The position numbers were made by a program, and so were the translations under genes. The notes below the pieces were generated by a model. The model saw nothing but the letters and a program-made list of their open reading frames with translations, ran no database searches and was not told where the DNA came from. This document shows, piece by piece, positions 17,401 through 24,805 of a stretch of 64,000 bases of DNA (positions are counted from its first letter, which is position 1; each line of letters opens with the position of its first letter). The stretch is from Halobaculum roseum. Lineage in GTDB: Archaea > Halobacteriota > Halobacteria > Halobacteriales > Haloferacaceae. Location of the stretch: the NCBI RefSeq assembly GCF_019880245.1, contig NZ_CP082286.1, forward strand, positions 1 through 64,000, given 5' to 3'.

Positions 17401-17754
17401 AACGTCTGGGACGTGGAGGTCGCCGGCGCGTACCCCCGGTTCGCGGTCACCGCCCCGGTCGGCGGCCCGGACGGCGGCGACGGGCGAGTCCGCTACGTCC
17501 GCGACGGCCGGAACGTGACGATCGACGTGGACGGCGACGGGACGGCCGAGCGGGTCGGCCGCAGCGACCGCGTCGCGTTCCGGACGTGGACGGTGGTCGT
17601 GGTCGTCGTTCCGGCCGGACCGTCCGGCGTCGGCGACGTGGACGGGAACGCCGACGAGCGGTCCGCCGGCTGGCCGTGTCCGTCGGTTCCGAAGGGCACC
17701 GGAACGTCGACGGAGACCGCAGTCCCCGGCTGTCCCGCGTCGGGCGGGGAGTGA
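14488..17754 (+). CDS. Very large pilin-like surface protein (DUF7286-like)
   Basis: 1088 residues starting from the GTG at 14488, which overlaps the upstream stop as GTGA. After a ~43-residue Gly/Ser/Arg leader comes DRG-MVPFALIAVVLLLGSV, which looks like a prepilin-peptidase site (Arg-Gly before a hydrophobic helix with a Pro at the third position). The ~1000-residue remainder is external, rich in Ala, Arg, Asp and Thr with many N-x-S/T sequons, and has a hydrophobic stretch near residues 1033-1044 (WTVVVVVVPAGP). The usual size of a pilin is 100-200 residues, so it is more like a surface or tip component. It is the last gene of the cluster. Confidence 0.75.
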   Translation: MSARTHSGGSVVPIRRLGIGSAAVRRGSGVGGSGGSGGDGDRGMVPFALIAVVLLLGSVVYANTLALGGPVVVDTAADDALDRAESVGRPTVRAAATAAAREAALHPVTTPANTNAGRALDPDRPFRDALRLRIALASAEALANARTDAGGLTATASLPAVDSSDDARAAIERVSVAPLANGTAMRVTVRNVTLTATRGGSVVATRRVNYTVAVAVPALAMHDRTVAYESRLNRSPFEGPGLGRALTWRLWSVAQARGTAQYLGAPVSNVLASRHVELSTNAASLRAQGAAYGRSDPAGRAAMIRATGRVGAQDLLVPAMDSGPSWTGRVLDAGETATAPTGGSPSTATEEDRWGPSGGAAGADDISVGVNATADRAFIAFLDGDSARGFDAAIRGAYRSRATRRVSVIGATRAQRPPPSPPGSNWTLLSERDQEQVVVVDRESRRGSSARSVADERRTVAVRHRVTRRWTSNGSVRTTTATWTDRYRVRVTLSVEYVPKTGPDRPTDPLYVRGGALDGPNLADLPGAARAELLPPGAADREARSAIRARTNEVGFGDSTVDRTIVHGTRPTGLDDWVYRDLIGVREEVRNVSVPVSRSAVAAGEANAARRLATAIRSRRATLVDAPETYDGAADRARVTARAAYVDAVLADLDARAAGSTARNDAYLDRVGRLRGNADGRIDELARVAADATAPEPAPAGQWRAGEVTFTPHGTPGYLPVTAVDSEHVASLAPGETVHPLAARNTNLFAVPTDDAADAVTDAALPPERTASLPEAGRALVAANRTAAATNASPPPDGDDDRERATLRRRVADGLRAVDSRALAVLDRRTSLPPGDRIAAVRAANSRWPAPGKRTAAVVDGSYAAAVARAATARAGTGDGDEIDRDRLALRLRVQTADAATNASVDVPEGIRAGTVDETRAARRAALRRAAKRAGSNATERLHKRYGMGKLGPVLAGLPVAPVPGYWYATVNVWDVEVAGAYPRFAVTAPVGGPDGGDGRVRYVRDGRNVTIDVDGDGTAERVGRSDRVAFRTWTVVVVVVPAGPSGVGDVDGNADERSAGWPCPSVPKGTGTSTETAVPGCPASGGE

Positions 17755-17760
17755 CAACGG

Positions 17761-17764
17761 TTTT
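17761..17764 (+). promoter_or_regulatory. T-rich promoter element for the DUF5791-like gene
   Basis: TTTT within GGTTTTGCC starts 28 bases before the ATG at 17789. It also lies 7 bases after the preceding stop codon, so it could double as a weak terminator. Confidence 0.4.
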
Positions 17765-17788
17765 GCCGTCGCGGCCGGGAGCAGGGGT

Positions 17789-18223
17789 ATGCTCTATGAC
17801 GCCCTCGCGGAGCCGGACGGGGCGACACCGAAGGATCTGCTCGAGGCGTACGCGACCGAGCTGGCGGCAGCGCTCGACGGCGCCGATCCCGCGACGGTGG
17901 CCGCCGAGACCGGCGTCGACGAGTCGGTCGTCGCGGCGATGGCCGCCGGCGACGCCGACGCGATCGCGGGGGTTCGCCTCGCCGACGCGGCGGCCGTCCT
18001 CGAACCGGAGGAGGGTGTTCCCGCCGACGACATCGCCTACGAGGTGCGCGATCACGTGATGATGGAGATGGTGACGGCCATCCTGGACGTGGACACGATC
18101 GCCGCCGAGATCGACGCCGACCTCACCGGTCAGGAGGTCCAGCAGGCGCTGGAGGGTCGCACGCGGCTCACGCTCGGCGAGTTGGCCGAGATCCAGGCGC
18201 TCATGATCGAGCGGACGCCGTAA
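17789..18223 (+). CDS. Small acidic haloarchaeal protein (DUF5791-like)
   Basis: A hypothetical protein of 144 residues, helical and very acidic, without membrane spans. The central part (AAETGVDESVVAAMAAGD) resembles a helix-turn-helix-like recognition unit, and the end (GRTRLTLGELAEIQALMIER) is a second helical repeat. I think it belongs to the haloarchaeal family DUF5791, but this is from memory. It is followed after 18 bases by an SDR gene and probably forms a two-gene operon with it. Confidence 0.75.
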   Translation: MLYDALAEPDGATPKDLLEAYATELAAALDGADPATVAAETGVDESVVAAMAAGDADAIAGVRLADAAAVLEPEEGVPADDIAYEVRDHVMMEMVTAILDVDTIAAEIDADLTGQEVQQALEGRTRLTLGELAEIQALMIERTP

Positions 18224-18241
18224 CCTCGGGAGCCCCGAACC

Positions 18242-19132
18242 ATGCACGTCACGATCATCGGCTGCGGCTACGTGGGCCTCGAACTCGCACGCCAACTGCT
18301 CGCCGACGGCCACGAGGTCGTCGGCGTCCGCCGGTCGCAGTCCGGGCTGGACGCCGTCGAGGCGACCGGCGCGACGGCCGTCGCCGCCGACGCGACGGAC
18401 CCCGACTCGCTGTCGGCGCTGCCCGACACGGACGCCGTCGTGTTCGCCGCCAGCTCCGGCGGCCGCGGCGCCGACGCCGCCCGCGCGGTGTACGTCGAGG
18501 GGCTCCGGAACGTGATCCGGGAGTACGGCGCCCGCGAGTCGCCGCCGGACCGCCTCGTCTACACCTCCAGCACCGGGGTGTACGGCGACCACGGCGGCGA
18601 CTGGGTCGACGAGGAGACGCCGTTGGACCCGACCACCGACAAGACCCGCGTGCTCGCGGAGGCCGAGCGCGTCGCCCGCGAGGAGGCGGCCGCGGTCGGC
18701 ATCGACGGCACGGTCGCCCGCTTCGCGGGGCTGTACGGTCCCGACCGCTACCGGTTGGATCGGTACCTCGAGGGCCCGGTAACCGCGGGCTACCTGAACA
18801 TGGTCCACCGCGACGACGCCGCCGGCGCGGTGCGGTTCCTGCTGGAGGCGGACCTCGCGCGCGATGAGGTCGTCCTCGTCGTCGACGACGAGCCCGCCGA
18901 CAAGTGGGCGTTCGCCGACTGGCTGGCCGACGAGTGCGGCGTCGACACCCCCGAGAAATGCACGAAGGAGGAACGGATCGCGGCGGGTGACATCTCGACG
19001 GCCGCCGAACGCCGGATCCGCACGAGCAAGCGCTGTTCGAACGACCGGCTCCGGGAACTGGGATACGAGTTCAAGTACTCCACGTATCGAAGCGGATATC
19101 GGGCGGCGATCGAGGCGTATCGGGGCGAGTAA
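18242..19132 (+). CDS. SDR-family NAD(P)-dependent epimerase/dehydratase-like protein
   Basis: 296 residues, of the extended/atypical SDR type. The start MHVTIIGCGYVGLELA carries the dinucleotide-binding GCGYVG glycine motif (normally G-x-x-G-x-x-G). The active-site region shows TSSTGVYGDHGG with the expected Tyr, but the usual Y-x-x-x-K lysine is replaced in this protein's DKTRVLAEAE segment, so it may be an atypical SDR (YeeZ/SDR_a-like) with oxidoreductase or binding function. The substrate is unknown. It lies 18 bases after the DUF5791-like gene, with no promoter box of its own. Confidence 0.82.
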   Translation: MHVTIIGCGYVGLELARQLLADGHEVVGVRRSQSGLDAVEATGATAVAADATDPDSLSALPDTDAVVFAASSGGRGADAARAVYVEGLRNVIREYGARESPPDRLVYTSSTGVYGDHGGDWVDEETPLDPTTDKTRVLAEAERVAREEAAAVGIDGTVARFAGLYGPDRYRLDRYLEGPVTAGYLNMVHRDDAAGAVRFLLEADLARDEVVLVVDDEPADKWAFADWLADECGVDTPEKCTKEERIAAGDISTAAERRIRTSKRCSNDRLRELGYEFKYSTYRSGYRAAIEAYRGE

Positions 19133-19144
19133 GCGACTGGTACC

Positions 19145-19152
19145 TTCATATG
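19145..19152 (+). promoter_or_regulatory. TATA-like box for the DHH phosphoesterase gene
   Basis: TTCATATG begins 29 bases before the ATG at 19174. An in-frame ATG at 19150 lies inside this box and so is unlikely to be used. Confidence 0.5.
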
Positions 19153-19173
19153 TGGGGACCGAATAGCGCCGCT

Positions 19174-20340
19174 ATGGGACAGGTGAGCACGCGGGCCATC
19201 CAGACGGGGTGGGACGTGGTGTCCGCCAACCCGCGGCTGGTGGTCGCCGTCGCCGGCGGCGCCCTCGCGCTCGTGGCCGCACTGGCGCTGTACCGGCGGC
19301 TCCGACGGACGCCAGGGGAGCGCTTTCGGGCGCTGCTGGCCGGGCGCGAGTCGATCAGCGTGCTCCTCCACCCGAACCCGGACGCCGACGCGATGGCCGC
19401 CGGCATCGCCGTCGCCGAACTCGCCGAGAGCGTCGACACCGACGTGGTCGTCCAGTACACGGGACAGGTCCGCCGCCAGGAGAACCGCGCGTTCCGGACC
19501 GTCCTCGACGTGGAGTTGGACCGGATCGACCACGTCTCGGATCTCGCCGCCGAGGCCGTCGTCCTCGTCGATCACAACGCCCCGCGGGGGTTCGCGGGCG
19601 CCGACGGCGTGCTCCCGTTCGCGGTCGTCGACCACCACCCCGGCGAGGGCGGCGGGGACGCGTACACCGACGTTCGCACCGATTACGGCGCGACCGCGAG
19701 CATCCTCGCGGAGTACTTCCGGGACACCGGCGCGACGCCGATCCCGCCGGACGCCCACGAGACGGAGGTGACCGGCGCGACGCTGTCCACCCGGACGGCG
19801 ACGGGCCTGCTGTACGGTATCATCTCGGACACGAACCGGCTGACGAGGGGGGCCTCCGCCGCCGACTTCGCCGCGGCGGCCTACCTCCAGCCCGGCGTCG
19901 ACGAGGACAACCTCGAACGGATCGCCGACCCGGCCGTCAGCACGGAGGCACTGGACGTGAAGGCCCGTGCCATCGCCGGTCGCGAGGTCCGCGGTTCCTT
20001 CGCCGTCAGCGACGTGGGGCGGGTCTCCAACGTCGACGCCATCCCCCAGGCGGCCGACGAACTCGTGGGGCTGGAGGGGGTGACCGCGGTCGTCGTCCTC
20101 GGGGAGCGGGACGGAACGGTCCACCTTTCGGGGCGCTCTCGGGACGACCGCGTCCACATGGGCCGTGCGTTGGAAGCCGCCGTAAGCGACGTGGACGACG
20201 CCTCCGCGGGCGGTCACGCCCGAATGGGCGGCGGACAGATCGGTCCGCAGATCACCGCCGACGGGAGCGAGGACGTGCCCGTCCTCGGCCGCGAGGAACT
20301 GATCGACCGACTGTTCGACGCGATGGACGGCGAGCGGTAG
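19174..20340 (+). CDS. Membrane-anchored DHH-family phosphoesterase
   Basis: 388 residues. An N-terminal membrane span (about 22-40) is followed by a DHH/DHHA1 phosphoesterase. The metal site is visible as HPNPDADAM (residues ~66-74), LVDHN and VVDHHPGEG, the last being the DHH motif. The C-terminal DHHA1 domain has GGHARMGGGQIG, the usual GGH signature. DHH proteins of this type cleave short oligonucleotides, pAp or cyclic dinucleotides; which one applies here is not decided by sequence. The membrane anchor could suggest a GdpP-like role, but the GGDEF and PAS parts of GdpP are absent. Confidence 0.88.
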   Translation: MGQVSTRAIQTGWDVVSANPRLVVAVAGGALALVAALALYRRLRRTPGERFRALLAGRESISVLLHPNPDADAMAAGIAVAELAESVDTDVVVQYTGQVRRQENRAFRTVLDVELDRIDHVSDLAAEAVVLVDHNAPRGFAGADGVLPFAVVDHHPGEGGGDAYTDVRTDYGATASILAEYFRDTGATPIPPDAHETEVTGATLSTRTATGLLYGIISDTNRLTRGASAADFAAAAYLQPGVDEDNLERIADPAVSTEALDVKARAIAGREVRGSFAVSDVGRVSNVDAIPQAADELVGLEGVTAVVVLGERDGTVHLSGRSRDDRVHMGRALEAAVSDVDDASAGGHARMGGGQIGPQITADGSEDVPVLGREELIDRLFDAMDGER

Positions 20341-20343
20341 CCC

Positions 20344-20350
20344 TTTTCTC
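20344..20350 (+). promoter_or_regulatory. T-rich promoter element for the aldo/keto reductase
   Basis: TTTTCTC begins 28 bases before the ATG at 20372, directly after the previous stop codon. Confidence 0.4.
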
Positions 20351-20371
20351 GCTCGCCTCGCACTCACCGAC

Positions 20372-21472
20372 ATGGCAACCTCCAGCGGCACGTGGGCGTA
20401 CCGCGACCGCTTCGGCGACCGCTTCGGTCGCACCTTCTTCCGCCGGTTCGGTCCCGGCGTCGTCTCCAGCGTCGGCCTCGGCACGTATCTGGGCGAGCCG
20501 ACCGACGCGGTCGACGACCGCTACCGCGAGGCGCTGGGTACGGGATTGGAAACCGGTGTCAACCTCGTCGACACCGCGAGCAACTACCGCTGCGGTCGCT
20601 CCGAGCGGGTCGTCGGCGACGCGCTCCGGGGGGCGTCGGTCGACCGCGACCGCGTCGTCGTCGCGAGCAAGGCCGGGTTCCTCCCCTTCGACGGCGAACG
20701 GCCGGACGACCCGAGCGCGTACGTCCGCGAGCGGTTCGTCGACAACGGCCTCGTCGACCCCGCGGACCTGGCGCGGGGGAGCCACTGCATCGCCCCCGGG
20801 TTCCTCGACGAAATGCTGGACCGGTCGCTCGACGCCCTCGGCGTCGACACGATCGACTGTTACTACGTCCACAACCCCGAGACGCAACTGGTCGTCCGGG
20901 ACCGCGACGCCGTGTACGACCAGCTCGGCGCCGCGTTCGAGACGCTGGAGCGCCGCCGCGCCGCCGGCGACATCGGCGGCTACGGCGTCGCGACGTGGGA
21001 GGCGCTTCGGGTCCCCCGCGGTCACGACGCGTTCCTCGATCTCGCCGAGATACTCGCGCGGGCGGAGGCTGCGGCCGACCGTGTGGGAGTCGACGACCAC
21101 GGTCTTCAGGCGGTACAGCTCCCGTTCAACGTGCGGATGGCCGACGCGTTCACCCGCGAGAGCCACGACGCCGACGTCGAGGGCGGACCGGTGAGCGCGC
21201 TGGAGTTCTGCCACCGCGAGGGGCTGTCGGTGTTCGCCAGTGCCAGCCTCGGACAGGTCGATCTGACGAAGGAGGGATCGATCCCCGAATCCGTCGAAGC
21301 CCAGTTAGCCGGAGACTCGCCGGCCCATCGGGCGCTGAACTTCGCGCGCTCCGCGCCCGCGGTGACCGCGGCGCTGGTCGGCTGCAGTCGGGTCGAACAC
21401 GTCCGCGAGAGCGTCGCCGCGGGGACGTTCGACCCGTTGGGTGCGTCCGCGTTCGACTCGGTGTTCCAGTGA
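20372..21472 (+). CDS. Aldo/keto reductase
   Basis: A TIM-barrel NAD(P)H-dependent oxidoreductase of 366 residues. VDTASNYRCGRSERVVGDAL carries the catalytic Asp and Tyr, and CYYVHNPETQ carries the active-site His region. The C-terminal part (LVGCSRVEHVRES) matches the cofactor-binding end of COG0667-type members. The protein is slightly longer than the ~330-residue average because of an insertion around residues 100-130. The substrate is unknown. It has its own promoter. Confidence 0.88.
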   Translation: MATSSGTWAYRDRFGDRFGRTFFRRFGPGVVSSVGLGTYLGEPTDAVDDRYREALGTGLETGVNLVDTASNYRCGRSERVVGDALRGASVDRDRVVVASKAGFLPFDGERPDDPSAYVRERFVDNGLVDPADLARGSHCIAPGFLDEMLDRSLDALGVDTIDCYYVHNPETQLVVRDRDAVYDQLGAAFETLERRRAAGDIGGYGVATWEALRVPRGHDAFLDLAEILARAEAAADRVGVDDHGLQAVQLPFNVRMADAFTRESHDADVEGGPVSALEFCHREGLSVFASASLGQVDLTKEGSIPESVEAQLAGDSPAHRALNFARSAPAVTAALVGCSRVEHVRESVAAGTFDPLGASAFDSVFQ

Positions 21473-21598
21473 ACGGGCGAGGAATCACGGGGTGGTGACG
21501 AAATCGGAACCGCGGACGGGCTCGTGAACCACGGGAGGGCGAAGAACGGATTCGCGGAGGGGCGGGTCGGTCGTCGCGTTCGGGGAGGCCGGCCGCGA

Positions 21599-21769
21599 TC
21601 AGCGCAGCTCCTTCCACTCGCGGTCGCAGTCCGGACAGGTTCGAACGGAGTACACTTCCTCCGGCGGGTTCTCCTTCGCGAGCGACGTGCCGCACTCGGC
21701 ACACAGCAGCCGCTCGTAGTTGTCCTTCTCCAGCTCACCCTCGCGGAGCCCCTTCCGTGTAGATTTCAC
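21599..21769 (-). CDS. HVO_0758-type small zinc-finger protein
   Basis: A 56-residue zinc-ribbon micro-protein. It begins KSTRKGLREGELEKDNYERL and carries two Cys pairs, LCAECG and TCPDCD, which form one zinc site. The pattern is the same as the HVO_0758 family of Haloferax. The start must be the GTG at 21769: the longer upstream extension is not conserved-looking and lacks acidic bias. Its function is not known; many haloarchaeal micro-proteins of this kind affect biofilm formation or motility. It is a single gene on the minus strand. Confidence 0.82.
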   Translation of the reverse strand: MKSTRKGLREGELEKDNYERLLCAECGTSLAKENPPEEVYSVRTCPDCDREWKELR

Positions 21770-21897
21770 GTGGGTGCGTTGACGCGGGGGCGTGAAAAAC
21801 ACGGCGTTGCACACGACTCCCGCTCGACGCGTGCGAGTCACACGCACGACGACGGCGAGTCGGAAGGCTTGAGCCCCGAGGCTCGAAGGGTTGGACC

Positions 21898-23073
21898 GTG
21901 TCACGGGGACGGCTGTTCGGAACGCTCTGCGGGGCGGTGTTCCTCGTCAACATGGCGAGGGTCGTGTTCGCGCCGCTGCTGTCGGAGTTCATCGACACCT
22001 TCGGGATCGGCGAGGCGACCGCGGGGCTGCTCGTCACGCTCGTGTGGGTCGGCAGCGCCGCCCCCCGGCTCCCGGTCGGCTGGGTGTTGACCCGCGTCCC
22101 CCGTCACTACGTCGTCCTCGCGGCCGGCGTCGTGCTCACGTTGGCGTCGACGTTCGCGACGCTGGCCCCCGGCATCGACGTGTTGATGATCGCCGCCGTC
22201 GGCATGGGGCTCGCCTCTGGCGTCTACTTCATCGCGGGTAACACGCTCGTCTCCGAGCTGTTTCCCCAGACCGTGGGGCGGGTGATGGGCATCCACGGCA
22301 CCGCGAGCCAGCTTGCGGCCGTCTCGGCCGCGCCGTTCGTCACCGTCGCGCTCGGCCTCGGGATCGAGGCGGTCGCGGGGTGGCGGGCGGTATTCGCGGT
22401 GCTGGCGGTCGCCGCCGCGCTCCTCACGGCGCTGGTGTTTCTCACCGCCCGCGGCGCCGACCTTCCCGAGGCCGGCGCCGAGGACCGCGACCTCCTGGGC
22501 GCCGCCCGAACCGAGTGGCGGACCATCCTCACGGGGGTGCTCATCCTCGGCGTCGCGGGCTTCGTCTGGCAGGGCGTGTTCAACTTCTACGAGCTGTACA
22601 TGCTGGACAAGGGGCTCTCGCCGTACGTCGCCCGCAACGCGCTCACCGTCGTCTTCGGCGCCGGCGTCCCCGCGTTCCTGATCTCCGACCGGCTCGCCGA
22701 CCGCCTGCCGCACGTCCCGTACCTGTTGGGCGTGCTCGCGGCGTTCATCGCCTGTCTGTTCGCGCTGGTGTCCGTGTCCGGGCTCGTTCCCCTGCTCGTC
22801 GTCTCGGCGGTCACCGGCTACGTCATCCACTCGCTGTTTCCGGCGATGGACACCTACCTGCTCGACACGCTGCCGGACACGACCCGCGGCTCCGCGTACG
22901 CCGTCTACTCGGCGTCGATGATGATCGTCCAGGCGGCCGGCTCCTCGGTCGTGGGCACCCTTCGCGGCGCCGGCTTCGCGTACGACGCGGTGTTCGGGGC
23001 CGCCGCCGCGGGTCTCGTAGTCCTGCTCCTCGGGATGATGGTCGCACAGCGAGCGTCGTGGCTGCCGGAGTAG
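21898..23073 (+). CDS. MFS transporter
   Basis: A major facilitator superfamily permease of 391 residues with 12 predicted helices. It starts with GTG (MSRGRLFGTLCGAVFLVNMAR) about 30 bases after a CTTGAGC box. The loop between helices 2 and 3 holds GWVLTRVPRHYVV, the shortened G-x-x-x-D/R-R motif. The central loop is short (about residues 190-205, acidic). The substrate cannot be predicted; relatives annotated as nitrate/nitrite or CynX-like carriers are distant. Confidence 0.88.
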   Translation: MSRGRLFGTLCGAVFLVNMARVVFAPLLSEFIDTFGIGEATAGLLVTLVWVGSAAPRLPVGWVLTRVPRHYVVLAAGVVLTLASTFATLAPGIDVLMIAAVGMGLASGVYFIAGNTLVSELFPQTVGRVMGIHGTASQLAAVSAAPFVTVALGLGIEAVAGWRAVFAVLAVAAALLTALVFLTARGADLPEAGAEDRDLLGAARTEWRTILTGVLILGVAGFVWQGVFNFYELYMLDKGLSPYVARNALTVVFGAGVPAFLISDRLADRLPHVPYLLGVLAAFIACLFALVSVSGLVPLLVVSAVTGYVIHSLFPAMDTYLLDTLPDTTRGSAYAVYSASMMIVQAAGSSVVGTLRGAGFAYDAVFGAAAAGLVVLLLGMMVAQRASWLPE

Positions 23074-23169
23074 GGCTCCGACAGCGTTCCGTCCCCGGAA
23101 CCGTCCCGGACGGGGGATCGATCCGCCGGCGACGCCACGACTATCACCGTGGTTCGCCCTCGATCCCGT

Positions 23170-24039
23170 ATGTCACCGACCACTGACGCGACTGACCGCA
23201 TCGACCCCGCCGCGCGGATCGGCCTCGTGACGCTCGCCGTCTCCGATCTCGATGCGGTGATCCCGTTCTACCGCGATGTCGTCGGTCTGCGGGTTCGCGA
23301 GCGGGACGACGGCCGCGCGGTCCTCGGCACCGACGCTGACGACCTCCTGGTCCTCGACGCGGCCCCCGAGGCCGGCCCGCGTCCGCCCGACGCCGCGGGA
23401 CTGTTCCACACCGCGTTCCTGTTCCCGTCGCGTGGAGCCCTCGGCGACGCGCTCTCTCGCGCCCGCGACGCGGGCGAACGACTCACCGGCGCCTCGGACC
23501 ACCGCGTCAGCGAGGCGCTGTATCTGCGCGACCCCGAGGGGAACGGCGTCGAGCTGTACCGCGACCGCCCGCGCGAGGAGTGGCCCGAGGCGGACGGCGA
23601 GGTGCAGATGGACACGTTACCCCTCGACGTGGACTCGCTGCTGGCAGACCGCGCGGGCGACGCCGACGACGCCGGCGAGGCGGCGCCGGCCGACACCGCC
23701 GTCGGCCACGTTCACCTCGAAGTGACCGACCTCGACGCAGCCGAGGCGTTCTACGTCGACGCCGCGGGGTTCGACGTGCGCCAGCGCTGGGAGTCGGACG
23801 CCCTGTTCGTCGCCGCCGGCGGCTACCACCACCACGTCGGCCTCAACACCTGGAACCGCCGCACTGCGCCCGCGTCGGGTACCGGGCTCGTCGAATTCGA
23901 AGTGGCGGTTCCCGACGGCGACGGGTTGGAGGCGATCCGCGGCCGACTCGTCGACGCCGGCGTCGAGGTGCACGACGGCAGCGACGGGTTCCTCGCGGTC
24001 GCCCCCGACGACGTTCGCGTTCGCTTCACGGTCGCGTAG
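23170..24039 (+). CDS. VOC-family (glyoxalase/dioxygenase superfamily) protein
   Basis: 289 residues made of two VOC modules. The first begins LVTLAVSDLDAVIPFYRDVVG and the second VGHVHLEVTDLDAAEAFYVD. Metal-type residues are seen in the second module (HVHLEV, YHHHVGLNTW and the Glu in GLVEFEVAVP), as in catechol-2,3-dioxygenase-like CatE proteins, while the first module lacks a clear His. The start at 23170 is supported by the box CTATCA 29 bases upstream. It is probably a ring-cleavage dioxygenase-like or glyoxalase-like enzyme; the substrate is unknown. Confidence 0.85.
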   Translation: MSPTTDATDRIDPAARIGLVTLAVSDLDAVIPFYRDVVGLRVRERDDGRAVLGTDADDLLVLDAAPEAGPRPPDAAGLFHTAFLFPSRGALGDALSRARDAGERLTGASDHRVSEALYLRDPEGNGVELYRDRPREEWPEADGEVQMDTLPLDVDSLLADRAGDADDAGEAAPADTAVGHVHLEVTDLDAAEAFYVDAAGFDVRQRWESDALFVAAGGYHHHVGLNTWNRRTAPASGTGLVEFEVAVPDGDGLEAIRGRLVDAGVEVHDGSDGFLAVAPDDVRVRFTVA

Positions 24040-24172
24040 CTCGCTGGTCGCTGGGTTCCGCGGTTCCTGGCCGGACCGACGGCACACTGTCTCGGACGTG
24101 GTCGCGCGGGTGTCGAGGCTCGAATCGAGAACCGTCCGGAATGCCCCGTCGCGAACCGGACGGAGGACGTAA

Positions 24173-24367
24173 CTACTCCTCGTTCCCTTTCGACCCGGCC
24201 ATCTGCTCCCCGCACTCCGGGCACTGCTCGTGCTCACTGTCGAACTGCGCCCCACAGGCAGGACACCGGGCTGTCTCGTCCCTCTCGGCCGCGTTCTTCG
24301 CGGTTTGCTTGAACTCCTCGACCTGTCGTCCGAGCTCGGTGAACAATCCCACGTGTTGTGCTACCAT
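24173..24367 (-). CDS. Small double zinc-ribbon protein
   Basis: A 64-residue protein: a ~30-residue helical N terminus (GLFTELGRQVEEFKQTAKNA) is followed by one zinc ribbon with Cys pairs CPAC and CPEC. The design (helix plus one ribbon) is common in haloarchaeal micro-proteins and suggests protein or nucleic-acid contacts. The start at 24367 is the first Met that leaves a sensible protein; the upstream extension is basic and unlike it. It is downstream of the VOC gene on the opposite strand. No function is known. Confidence 0.75.
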   Translation of the reverse strand: MVAQHVGLFTELGRQVEEFKQTAKNAAERDETARCPACGAQFDSEHEQCPECGEQMAGSKGNEE

Positions 24368-24805
24368 AACGACCACGAACCAAAAGCGTTCGCCGGATCG
24401 TCCCGTAACGATGCACGGCGATCGGCCGAGATCTGAACGAGTAACACGACGAGTACTGTTGGCACCAAGTGGAAATCGAACGAACTCCCTGAACGGGACC
24501 AATAGCCCCCGACTGAGCAAGAGTGGGTGGAACACGGGATCTCTCGTTCAGGAGAACGTGCGTCGATGGACGCCGTCAACGGGGATCGCATCGGCTCCTG
24601 TCACCTCTACATTTGGTTCGCATATCGAACTGAAGCCGGCACGAATCGGTGATGGTGCCGATTCTGTATCGCGCTATTCGATTTAACAGCTACGGATGCG
24701 CGTTCTCTGAGGAGTTCCGGTGAACACGCGGATCGCCCGCAGGAAGCGGTGCAGCGGCTCACAAGCGTCGAAGAGAAGGACAACGGTGCCGTCGAGACGA
24801 CCGGT
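24368..24805. other. Gene-free stretch between the zinc-ribbon gene and methionyl-tRNA synthetase
   Basis: No convincing coding region. It is more AT-rich than its surroundings, with a perfect 7-bp stem (GAATCGG/CCGATTC, 24643-24664, 8-base loop) and short inverted pieces CCTGAACG/CGTTCAGG near 24487 and 24546. The tract ATTTAACAG near 24680 looks like a TATA box but leads into no plausible gene on the plus strand. It could hold a small RNA or be decayed DNA. Confidence 0.4.

Noticed and set aside
24543..24800. tRNA-like or small RNA gene upstream of methionyl-tRNA synthetase
   Set aside because: Only a 7-bp hairpin is seen; no cloverleaf, no T-loop or anticodon arm, and no clear promoter-terminator pair.
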